Shown piece after piece: positions 1-6,240 of a stretch of 16,955 bases of DNA; position 1 is the first letter of the stretch, and each line of letters begins with the position of its first letter. Origin of the DNA: Bordetella parapertussis (GTDB lineage: Bacteria; Pseudomonadota; Gammaproteobacteria; Burkholderiales; Burkholderiaceae_C); NCBI GenBank assembly GCA_945890735.1, contig CAMDCZ010000041.1:1-16955 (forward strand), given 5' to 3'. The notes under the pieces were generated by a model. It had not been told where the DNA came from. It saw only the letters and a program-made list of their open reading frames with translations, and searched no databases. The position numbers were made by a program, and so were the translations under genes.

Positions 1-489
1 GAGCACCTTGCCCAAATTGCGGCGGATGAAGTCTTGCGGGAGCTTGGCGCGGTTTTCAGCCCAGTCTGTTTCCATCAACCCGAGTTTTTGTTCTTCGCGA
101 ACAAACACAAAGCCCGACTCTTTCCAAAAGTCGCGCACCAAAGGCCAGAGCTCTTCAGGGGGGCGGGCGATTTCAAGCCACATCTGGCTGCCAGAACGCT
201 TGACCTGGATATCGGCCAGTTTCAAAGGGCTGGTGTTGTCAGCGGTGGTGGCCGATGGGGTGTTGTCTTGGTTGTTCGCGCTGAATGTGCCGTTGGGCAT
301 CGCATAGCGCTTATTGGGGTTGACCTTGGTCAGGTCGGGCGGAACTTCCAAGGCGGTTTTGGCGGGTTCATCGGTTTGGGATTTGTAGTTGACCTTGTCG
401 GTGTCCATCACGGTACCGCAAGCAGCCAAGGTGGCGCAGACCACCCACACACCGGCGAATCGCGCGGTAACCAACATCGATTGAGACAT
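1..489 (-). CDS. bamC: Outer-membrane assembly lipoprotein BamC (N-terminal part, cut by window edge)
   Basis: The first 163 residues are present; the C-terminal part lies beyond the left edge. BamC is an accessory lipoprotein of the BAM complex, which inserts beta-barrel proteins into the outer membrane. The N-terminus has a lipoprotein signal: a hydrophobic stretch followed by lipobox L21-A22-A23-C24, so C24 would be lipidated. After it comes a low-complexity, Pro/Asn/Asp-rich stretch (about residues 25-90), as expected for the extended BamC segment that contacts BamD, and then a folded domain starting near residue 92 with the WLEIARPPEELWPLVRDFW pattern. I chose the ATG at 489 because an AAGGA-type ribosome binding site lies 9 bases upstream. 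An in-frame ATG at 510 is possible but lacks such a site. The gene begins 24 bases after the dapA stop; dapA-bamC adjacency is common in proteobacteria (known). Family assignment is from sequence pattern plus context. Confidence 0.85.
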   Translation of the reverse strand, partial: MSQSMLVTARFAGVWVVCATLAACGTVMDTDKVNYKSQTDEPAKTALEVPPDLTKVNPNKRYAMPNGTFSANNQDNTPSATTADNTSPLKLADIQVKRSGSQMWLEIARPPEELWPLVRDFWKESGFVFVREEQKLGLMETDWAENRAKLPQDFIRRNLGKVL

Positions 490-513
490 CTGTTTGAGTC
501 CTTCAGGCATTGT

Positions 514-1395
514 TCAGATCAAACCATTCTTGCGAAGGGCGGCTTCCAGCAGCGGTTCAAGCTGACTGGACAAGGGAGTCATGGGCAAGCGCAAGGTGCC
601 ACCGCATTTGCCCATGCGGGCAACAGCCCATTTGACGGGAATCGGGTTGGCTTCAATGAACATGTGTTTGTGTAAGTGGAGCAGTTGGCGTTGCAGGGCC
701 ATGGCTTCTGGCGCCTTGCCGGCCATCGCGGCCACGCACAACTGGTGCATCAACTTGGGCGCGACATTGGCGGTCACGCTGACATTGCCTTGGCCACCGC
801 ACAGCATCAAGGCCACGGCCGTGCCATCGTCACCGGAATACACCCCAAAACCTTGGGGCGCTTCGTGGATCAGCCATTGGGCGCGCTCGATGTTGCCAGT
901 GGCTTCTTTGATGCCGATGATGCCGTCGATCTGGGCCAAGCGCATGACCGTGTCGTGCTGCATATCGGCAACAGTGCGGCCGGGCACGTTGTAGAGCACC
1001 ATGGGCAATTCAACCGCTTCAGCGATCGCTTTGAAATGCAGGTATTGGCCTTCTTGGGTGGGCTTGTTGTAGTAGGGCACAACCTGCAACTGGCAGTCGG
1101 CACCCACGCCTTTGGCGAATTTTGCCAATTCGATGGCTTCGGCAGTGGAGTTCGCGCCGCAACCCGCCATGATCGGCACGCGACCCTTGGCCTGTTCAAC
1201 CGCCACGCGGATGATTTCACAGTGCTCTTGCACCGACACCGTGGGGGACTCGCCGGTGGTGCCCACCACGCCTATGCAGTCAGTGCCTTCGGCGATGTGC
1301 CAATCAATCAGACTGCGCAGGTGGGGGTAATCGATGCTGCCGTCTTCCAACATCGGTGTGACCAGGGCCACGATGCTTCCAGTGATGGGTGTCAT
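514..1395 (-). CDS. dapA: 4-hydroxy-tetrahydrodipicolinate synthase
   Basis: This enzyme condenses pyruvate with aspartate semialdehyde in the first committed step of the diaminopimelate/lysine pathway, in the cytoplasm. The 293 residues match the usual length. The (beta/alpha)8 aldolase signatures are all visible: the T46-T47 pair in GVVGTTGES, the PYYNKPTQ motif with Y109, Y135 in LYNVPGRT, R140, and the Schiff-base lysine K163 in GIKEATG. These correspond to E. coli T44, T45, Y107, Y133, R138 and K161. The start gives the typical N-terminus MTPITGSIVALVTP; there is no clear Shine-Dalgarno sequence before it. It lies 69 bases after the methyltransferase and 24 bases before bamC, so it may be transcribed with either or from its own weak promoter. 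Confidence in the family is very high. Confidence 0.98.
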   Translation of the reverse strand: MTPITGSIVALVTPMLEDGSIDYPHLRSLIDWHIAEGTDCIGVVGTTGESPTVSVQEHCEIIRVAVEQAKGRVPIMAGCGANSTAEAIELAKFAKGVGADCQLQVVPYYNKPTQEGQYLHFKAIAEAVELPMVLYNVPGRTVADMQHDTVMRLAQIDGIIGIKEATGNIERAQWLIHEAPQGFGVYSGDDGTAVALMLCGGQGNVSVTANVAPKLMHQLCVAAMAGKAPEAMALQRQLLHLHKHMFIEANPIPVKWAVARMGKCGGTLRLPMTPLSSQLEPLLEAALRKNGLI

Positions 1396-1431
1396 TGAAT
1401 AGGGTCAGTCAAAAGGTTGACAAAGAAACGG

Positions 1432-1437
1432 ATTCTA
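1432..1437 (-). promoter_or_regulatory. Possible -10 element for dapA
   Basis: On the minus strand the 69-base gap before dapA contains TAGAAT, five of six matches to the sigma-70 -10 consensus. It is placed to give a leader of about 30 bases. No convincing -35 hexamer lies 16-18 bases upstream (the bases there read CAGCCT). A second pair, TTGTCA-16-TATTCA, lies directly against the ATG, but would start transcription inside the gene. This is a weak call. Confidence 0.25.
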
Positions 1438-1445
1438 GCTTTAGA

Positions 1446-1470
1446 GCTTGACCGAGGCTGTGGTTCAAGC
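1446..1470 (-). other. Hairpin at the methyltransferase stop / dapA upstream region
   Basis: GCTTGACC (1446-1453) can pair with GGTTCAAGC (1462-1470), giving an 8-bp stem with one bulged A and an 8-base loop. It overlaps the stop codon of the methyltransferase gene. On the transcribed minus strand it is followed by TCTAAAGC rather than a U run, so it does not look like a strong intrinsic terminator. It might partly separate dapA from the upstream genes. Confidence 0.35.
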
Positions 1471-2019
1471 CCGTAAGGGGTACGGCACAGCCAGGTCTGC
1501 AGCATCGCTTGGATGCACTGCCACGATGCGCTGCACAAACCGGTCGGGTTCGGGCAAAAATCCGTCTTCAAAAGCCACCACCCGCAGGCCTTGGCAAACC
1601 GCGAGCAACTCGCCCGGGCGCAGTAAAAACAGTGGATTGGAAGGTTTGCCCACGGTCTCATTGCCCACCGCAAAGGTTTCGTAAATCAGCACCCCACCTG
1701 GCTTGAGGCTGGCCAGTAGGTTTGGCCACAGTTCACGCCACAGGTAGTTGGTGACCACCACAGCGTCAAACGAGGTGTGCAGCGGCCAAGCCTGGTTTTC
1801 CACATCGGCGTTCAACACCTCACCAAACGCTTGGGCGGATTGCAAGGCCACTGGGTCGCGATCCACGCCCAGGCATTGCAAGCCTTGGGACTGCAACCAG
1901 CGCATGTGTCGACCATGGCCACAAGCCAAGTCGAGAACCCGACCATCGCGGGCAATCAAGGGGGTCCAGCGCTGCACCCAAGCCGAGGGTGCACCTGCGC
2001 CATGGGGCAAGGTGTTCAA
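1465..2019 (-). CDS. Class I SAM-dependent methyltransferase, substrate unknown
   Basis: The 184-residue product is a Rossmann-fold methyltransferase without an obvious extra domain. Motif I is VLDLACGHGRH (residues 28-38), which binds S-adenosylmethionine. The acidic residue after strand 2 is D53 (GVDRD), the strand-4 segment is FDAVVVTNYLWR (84-95), and the PGG turn lies at 107-109. It resembles the short TehB-like methyltransferases by motif I only, so I do not assign a substrate. No ATG or GTG lies between the end of the SDR gene and motif I. The most economical start is TTG at 2019, which overlaps the SDR stop in a TTGA arrangement and implies translational coupling. An open frame extends back to 2178, but that stretch is Arg/Pro-rich out-of-frame SDR sequence. 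No good ribosome binding site is visible. Confidence 0.85.
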   Translation of the reverse strand: MNTLPHGAGAPSAWVQRWTPLIARDGRVLDLACGHGRHMRWLQSQGLQCLGVDRDPVALQSAQAFGEVLNADVENQAWPLHTSFDAVVVTNYLWRELWPNLLASLKPGGVLIYETFAVGNETVGKPSNPLFLLRPGELLAVCQGLRVVAFEDGFLPEPDRFVQRIVAVHPSDAADLAVPYPLRA

Positions 2020-2834
2020 GGTGCTTTGGGTTGGAATTCTTTTTTCACCGCAGCCAGAGCGAGCTTTTCGACCACGCCGGGGAAAATCAGTTTGATGAAA
2101 CGCGCCAATTTGCCCTGGGCCGTCATCACCACTTCGCGGCGGCGGCGCACCATGGCGTAAATGATTTGCCGGGCGCATTCTTGGGTGCTCATGGCGTTGT
2201 CCTCGACCAGGCCGCTGGCACCGGCGTACTCGCCCTGGGCGTTGAGGCCATGGAAACGGATGTTGGTGCGCACCACGCCAGGGTAGGCAATGGTCACGCT
2301 CACGCCTGCGTCTTTCACCTCTGCGCGCAGCGCTTCAAAAAAACCGGCCATGGCGAATTTGCTGGCACTGTAGGCCGTGCGACCAGGGACACCCACGATG
2401 CCAGCCAAGGAAGACACCGCCACGATGCGACCATGGCTGGCCTTGAGGTAGGGCAGGGCAGCATGGGTGCAATAGACGCTGCCCCACAGGTTGACCCGCA
2501 TCAGGTCTTCATACCAATGGAGTTTGTCAGCCGGCACCTCTTCCAAGAGGGCATGGGCCGAGATGCCAGCGTTGTTGATCAAGATGTCCAGGCTGCCCAA
2601 TTGACGCACCGTGGTTTCGACCAGGTACTGGCATTGCTGCTGGTCAGTCACATCGGTGGGCATGATCAGGGTGCGTGCACCCAAGGCGTTGCATTCTGCG
2701 GCCACCGCTTGCAGGTTAGAGGCGTTGCGTGCGGCCAGCACCAGCATGGCTTGCAGCCCATGGCGGCGGGCCAGCTGGCGAGCGAGCTCAGCGCCGATAC
2801 CGTCGGACGCGCCGGTGATGATGATGTTGGGCAT
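2016..2834 (-). CDS. Short-chain dehydrogenase/reductase (SDR), classical type
   Basis: The 272-residue NAD(P)-dependent oxidoreductase has the classical SDR signatures in order: cofactor-binding TGASDGIG (7-14), NNAG (87-90), structural Asn 115, catalytic Ser 142 in SSLAG, and the YSASK motif with Y155 and K159. After the catalytic region comes PGVVRT (about 188), typical of the family. R36 (AARN) after strand 2 suggests an NADPH preference (inference). The C-terminal 60 residues carry a basic stretch (MVRRRREVV) and an amphipathic tail, as in membrane-associated SDRs. I chose the ATG at 2834 because it places TGASDGIG next to the N-terminus as the family requires. The open frame continues to 2900 but that part overlaps the 41-residue ORF. 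A GGAG lies 11 bases upstream. The start is 1 base after the preceding stop, and the end overlaps the methyltransferase start. The substrate cannot be told. Confidence 0.93.
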   Translation of the reverse strand: MPNIIITGASDGIGAELARQLARRHGLQAMLVLAARNASNLQAVAAECNALGARTLIMPTDVTDQQQCQYLVETTVRQLGSLDILINNAGISAHALLEEVPADKLHWYEDLMRVNLWGSVYCTHAALPYLKASHGRIVAVSSLAGIVGVPGRTAYSASKFAMAGFFEALRAEVKDAGVSVTIAYPGVVRTNIRFHGLNAQGEYAGASGLVEDNAMSTQECARQIIYAMVRRRREVVMTAQGKLARFIKLIFPGVVEKLALAAVKKEFQPKAP

Positions 2835-2835
2835 C

Positions 2836-2961
2836 TTAAAAACAACTCCACACTTGCTGGGCCAGGTTGAAGACGAATTCAGGTTGCAAATACATGGCAA
2901 ACACCCCGATCAGGGACAAGGCACCCATGAGATAGGTCAGCGCCAGCACCAGCCACTTCAT
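2836..2961 (-). CDS. Small single-span membrane protein (41 residues)
   Basis: This ORF is short but well framed. Its ATG overlaps the MFS stop codon as ATGA, and its TAA ends 1 base before the SDR ATG. It therefore exactly fills a gap that would otherwise be non-coding. The product begins with MKWLVLALTYLMGALSLIGV and has one predicted transmembrane helix (about residues 3-24), followed by an aromatic, mostly polar tail of 17 residues ending in CF. The lone N-terminal Lys is the only positive charge before the helix, suggesting the N-terminus faces the cytoplasm. I recognise no family. Its placement suggests a partner of the transporter or of the SDR, or a coupling device that carries ribosomes from one gene to the next. 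Support is positional and compositional; no homology could be tested. Confidence 0.6.
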   Translation of the reverse strand: MKWLVLALTYLMGALSLIGVFAMYLQPEFVFNLAQQVWSCF

Positions 2962-4172
2962 GCGGGCACCATGCGGCGCTCGATCGCGCGTTCGTTGATC
3001 GGCAGGTTGATCAGCATGGCAAAGAAGCTCAAGCCGATGGTGAGGTACCAGACCAGGTCATAGCTGCCAGTGCGGTCATACACCCAACCGCCCAGCCACA
3101 CACCCAAGAAGCTGCCGAACTGGTGGCTCAAAAACACGAAACCGCTGAGCATGGACAAATGCGCCACGCCAAAAATTTGTGCCACCAAGGCGCTGGTGAC
3201 TGGCACGGTCGACAGCCACAACAAGCCCATCAGCGCGGCGAAGATGTAGACCGACATGGGCGAGATGGGCGCGCTGATGAAACCAATCACAATCAGCCCG
3301 CGGGCCAAATAAATACCGGACAAGATTTTGTGCTTAGGCCAAATTTGCCCCAGGCTGCCAGCGGCGTAGGTGCCAAAAATATTGAACAGACCAATCAACG
3401 CCAAGGCGGTGCTGGCCACCAGCGGCTCCAAACCTTGGTCTTTCAAATAGCTGGGCATGTGCACGCCGATGAAGACCACCTGAAAACCGCAAACAAAGTA
3501 GCCCGCCATCAACAACTGAAAGCTGCGGTAGCCAAAAGCCTCGCGCAGGGCCTGCCAAATGCTTTGGTCTCGCTGGGGTGGCGCGCCCGCGGCAAAGCCG
3601 GGTTCGCGCAAGCCCATGGCCAAGGGGAACACCGTGATCAACAGGGCTGCCAACAGCATCAGCGCTTGCTGCCAGCCGATATGGCCAATCAGGTAGGAGG
3701 CGGCGGGCACCATCACAAACTGCCCAAAGGAACCCGCTGAGGACACCACGCCCATGGCCCATGAGCGTTTCTCCGCCGGGATGTTGCGGCCAATCACCCC
3801 AAACACGACGGCAAAGGTGGTGCCTGCCTGGGCTGCACCGACCAGCAAACCCGCGGTCAGCATCAAGCCCCAGGTACTGCTGGCGTGCGCCATGCCCCAC
3901 AAGCCCAAGACATACAACAGGCCGCCCACCAAAATCACCCGAAACGCGCCGAAACGGTCAGCCAGCATGCCCGAAAAAATGCCAAAAACGCCCCAGCTGA
4001 TGTTTTGAATGCCGATCGCCAGGGCAAAGTCTTCCCGGCCCCAGCCCATGTCTTGGGTCATGGGCTGCATCCACAGGCCAAAGCCGTGGCGAATGCCCAT
4101 GGCCATCGACACGATCAAGGCGCCGCAGACCAGGACCTGCCAAAGGGGGAGCGTTTTGCTGGGCATTTGCAT
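2958..4172 (-). CDS. Major facilitator superfamily transporter, substrate unknown
   Basis: The 404-residue product has about twelve hydrophobic segments, the expected length and layout of an MFS carrier in the inner membrane. The signature loop between helices 2 and 3 is GMLADRFGAFR (68-78), with D72, R73 and G75. The N-terminal region (IRHGFGLWMQPMTQDMGWGRE) resembles the oxalate/formate- and monocarboxylate-like MFS group, but the substrate is not readable from sequence. The start may be ATG 4172 or ATG 4166; neither has a clear ribosome binding site. It is the first gene of the leftward block and is divergent from parE across 98 bases. Its stop overlaps the start of the 41-residue membrane protein by 4 bases. 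Confidence 0.9.
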   Translation of the reverse strand: MQMPSKTLPLWQVLVCGALIVSMAMGIRHGFGLWMQPMTQDMGWGREDFALAIGIQNISWGVFGIFSGMLADRFGAFRVILVGGLLYVLGLWGMAHASSTWGLMLTAGLLVGAAQAGTTFAVVFGVIGRNIPAEKRSWAMGVVSSAGSFGQFVMVPAASYLIGHIGWQQALMLLAALLITVFPLAMGLREPGFAAGAPPQRDQSIWQALREAFGYRSFQLLMAGYFVCGFQVVFIGVHMPSYLKDQGLEPLVASTALALIGLFNIFGTYAAGSLGQIWPKHKILSGIYLARGLIVIGFISAPISPMSVYIFAALMGLLWLSTVPVTSALVAQIFGVAHLSMLSGFVFLSHQFGSFLGVWLGGWVYDRTGSYDLVWYLTIGLSFFAMLINLPINERAIERRMVPA

Positions 4173-4221
4173 GTCTTTACTGTAACGACATTGGTTGTCT
4201 GAGGGTCTTGGTCAGCAGGGC

Positions 4222-4246
4222 TGTGGATTTATCCAGTGACTGTCAC
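4222..4246. promoter_or_regulatory. Nested inverted repeats with two DnaA-box-like sequences
   Basis: The MFS/parE divergent region contains TGGATTTATCCA (4224-4235), with 5-base arms around TT, directly followed by GTGACTGTCAC (4236-4246), with 5-base arms around T. Within these, TGTGGATTT (4222-4230, reverse orientation) and TTATCCAGT (4229-4237) each match the DnaA-box consensus TTATCCACA at 7 of 9 positions. The palindromes sit just upstream of, and partly within, the probable parE promoter, a natural place for an operator. The palindromes are directly visible; any protein binding is inference. Confidence 0.35.
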
Positions 4247-4262
4247 AGAGCCTGTCTACAAT
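4236..4262 (+). promoter_or_regulatory. parE: Probable parE promoter, near-leaderless
   Basis: TACAAT (4257-4262) matches the sigma-70 -10 consensus at five of six positions. The best -35 is GTGACT (4236-4241; four of six matches), with a short 15-base spacer. Transcription would begin about 4268-4270, directly at or 1-3 bases before the parE ATG at 4271. This fits the absence of any Shine-Dalgarno sequence in front of parE. Confidence 0.45.
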
Positions 4263-4270
4263 CGCGGCCC

Positions 4271-6238
4271 ATGGCAACCAAACAATCTGACTATTCCGAA
4301 GGCTCGATCCGGGTTCTCAAAGGACTGGAGCCTGTCAAACAACGACCGGGCATGTACACCCGGACCGACAACCCGCTGCACATCATCCAAGAGGTGATCG
4401 ACAACGCCGCTGACGAAGCCCTGGCTGGGTTTGGCAAAAAGATCAGCGTCACCCTGTTCGCCGATGGCTCGATCGGCATCGAGGACGATGGGCGCGGCAT
4501 CCCCTTTGGCATGCACCCGGAGGAACAAGCCCCGGTGATCGAGCTGGTCTTCACCCGGCTGCACGCGGGCGGCAAATTCGACAAAGGCAAGGGCGGCGCC
4601 TACAGCTTTTCTGGCGGCTTGCACGGCGTGGGTGTTTCGGTGACCAATGCCTTGGCCAAACGCATGGAGGTCACCGCCTACCGCGATGGCCAAGTGGCCT
4701 ACCTGGTGTTCCAGGGGGGTGATGTGGTGGAAAAGCTCAAGGTCCGCAAAGCCGAGAGCGGTGACCGCAAACAAGGCACGGTGGTGCGGGTCTGGCCCGA
4801 CGCCAAGTATTTCGAGTCGCCCAACCTGCCTTTGGGCGAGCTGACCCATTTGCTGCGCAGTAAAGCCGTGTTGATGCCGGGCGTGAGCGTCACGCTGGTG
4901 CAAGAAAAGGCCAAAGACAGCCAAACCTGGCTTTACAAAGGCGGCCTGCGCGACTATTTGATGCAAACGCTCAGCCACGATCCGTTCATTCCCTTGTTCG
5001 AGGGCGAGGGCTTCGCCGACGGCGGCCACGAGAGCTTTGCCGAGGGCGAGGGCGCCCAGTGGTGTTTGGCCTTCACCGAAGACGGCGCACCGGTGCGCGA
5101 AAGCTATGTCAATTTGATCCCCACCAGCGCGGGCGGCACGCACGAAAGCGGCTTGCGCGACGGGTTGTTCAACGCGGTGAAAAGCTTCATCGACCTGCAC
5201 GCTTTGCTGCCCAAGGGCGTCAAGCTGTTGCCCGAGGACGTGTTTGCCCGCGCCAGTTTTGTGCTGAGCGCCAAGGTGCTTGATCCGCAGTTCCAGGGGC
5301 AAATCAAAGAGCGGCTCAATTCACGCGACGCCGTGCGTTTGGTGTCGAGCTTTGTCAAGCCAGCACTGGATTTGTGGCTGAACGGGCATGTGGACTACGG
5401 CAAAAAGCTCGCCGAGTTGGTCATCCGTGCGGCGCAATTGCGCCAAAAGGCCGGTCAAAAAGTCGAAAAGCGCAAAGGCTCTGGCGTGGCGGTCTTGCCC
5501 GGCAAGTTGACCGATTGCGAAAGCCGCGACCTGGCCTACAACGAGTTGTTTTTGGTCGAGGGCGACAGTGCTGGCGGCAGCGCCAAGATGGGCCGCGACA
5601 AAGAGAGCCAAGCCGTGTTGCCTTTGCGTGGCAAGGTGCTCAACACCTGGGAAGTCGAGCGCGACCGTTTGTTTGCCAACAACGAGGTGCACGATATTGC
5701 TGTGGCAATTGGTGTCGACCCGCACGGCCCGAACGACACGCCTGATTTGTCCGGCTTGCGCTATGGCAAGGTCTGCATCTTGAGCGACGCGGACGTGGAC
5801 GGCTCACACATCCAGGTGTTGTTGCTGACGCTGTTTTTCCGTCACTTCCCCAAGCTGATCGAGTCGGGCAATGTGTATGTGGCGCGGCCCCCTTTGTTCC
5901 GAGTGGACGTGCCTGCGCGCGGCAAAAAGCCCGCGGCCAAGATGTATGCGCTGGACGAGGGCGAGTTGACCGCGATTTTGGACAAGTGCGCCAAAGACGG
6001 TGTGCCCAAAGACAAATGCAGCATCAGCCGTTTCAAAGGCTTGGGCGAGATGAACGCCGAACAACTTTGGGACACCACCTTGAACCCTGACACCCGCCGC
6101 TTGCTGCCGGTGCAGTTGGGTGTGCTGGATTTCTCCCAAACCGAGGGCCTGATCACCCAATTGATGGGCAAGGGCGAGGCCGCAGCGCGGCGTGAACTGA
6201 TGGAGTTGCACGGCGACGCCATCGAGATTGATGTTTGA
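4271..6238 (+). CDS. parE: DNA topoisomerase IV subunit B (ParE)
   Basis: ParE is the ATPase subunit of topoisomerase IV, which decatenates and relaxes sister chromosomes together with ParC. The 655 residues fit the family (E. coli about 630). The GHKL ATPase domain shows catalytic E41 in EVIDNAADEALAG, the EDDGRGIP loop (71-78) and the ATP lid GGLHGVGVSVTNAL (115-128). The transducer region has SYVNLIPTSAGGTH. The TOPRIM domain has EGDSAGGSA from E430, LPLRGKVLN, and the metal triad D506, D508, D510 in DADVDG. Sequence details such as LPLRGKVLNTWEV and RFKGLGEMNAEQL, the absence of the large GyrB insert, and the adjacent parC favour ParE over GyrB. The start at 4271 gives MATKQSDYSEGSIRVLKG, the conserved N-terminus; the frame extends back to 4208 without similarity. 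A Gly/Glu-rich insert occurs near residues 244-261. Confidence 0.97.
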   Translation: MATKQSDYSEGSIRVLKGLEPVKQRPGMYTRTDNPLHIIQEVIDNAADEALAGFGKKISVTLFADGSIGIEDDGRGIPFGMHPEEQAPVIELVFTRLHAGGKFDKGKGGAYSFSGGLHGVGVSVTNALAKRMEVTAYRDGQVAYLVFQGGDVVEKLKVRKAESGDRKQGTVVRVWPDAKYFESPNLPLGELTHLLRSKAVLMPGVSVTLVQEKAKDSQTWLYKGGLRDYLMQTLSHDPFIPLFEGEGFADGGHESFAEGEGAQWCLAFTEDGAPVRESYVNLIPTSAGGTHESGLRDGLFNAVKSFIDLHALLPKGVKLLPEDVFARASFVLSAKVLDPQFQGQIKERLNSRDAVRLVSSFVKPALDLWLNGHVDYGKKLAELVIRAAQLRQKAGQKVEKRKGSGVAVLPGKLTDCESRDLAYNELFLVEGDSAGGSAKMGRDKESQAVLPLRGKVLNTWEVERDRLFANNEVHDIAVAIGVDPHGPNDTPDLSGLRYGKVCILSDADVDGSHIQVLLLTLFFRHFPKLIESGNVYVARPPLFRVDVPARGKKPAAKMYALDEGELTAILDKCAKDGVPKDKCSISRFKGLGEMNAEQLWDTTLNPDTRRLLPVQLGVLDFSQTEGLITQLMGKGEAAARRELMELHGDAIEIDV

Positions 6239-6240
6239 CC

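Noticed and set aside
2835..2900. N-terminal extension of the SDR to 2900
   Set aside because: It would put 22 unrelated residues before the TGxxxGIG motif and lies inside the 41-residue ORF; ATG 2834 fits the family.
4256..5302. Long open frame (348 codons) on the minus strand opposite parE
   Set aside because: It is the antisense shadow of parE; the His/Gln/Ala-rich product has no recognisable domain and ParE is unmistakable on the other strand.
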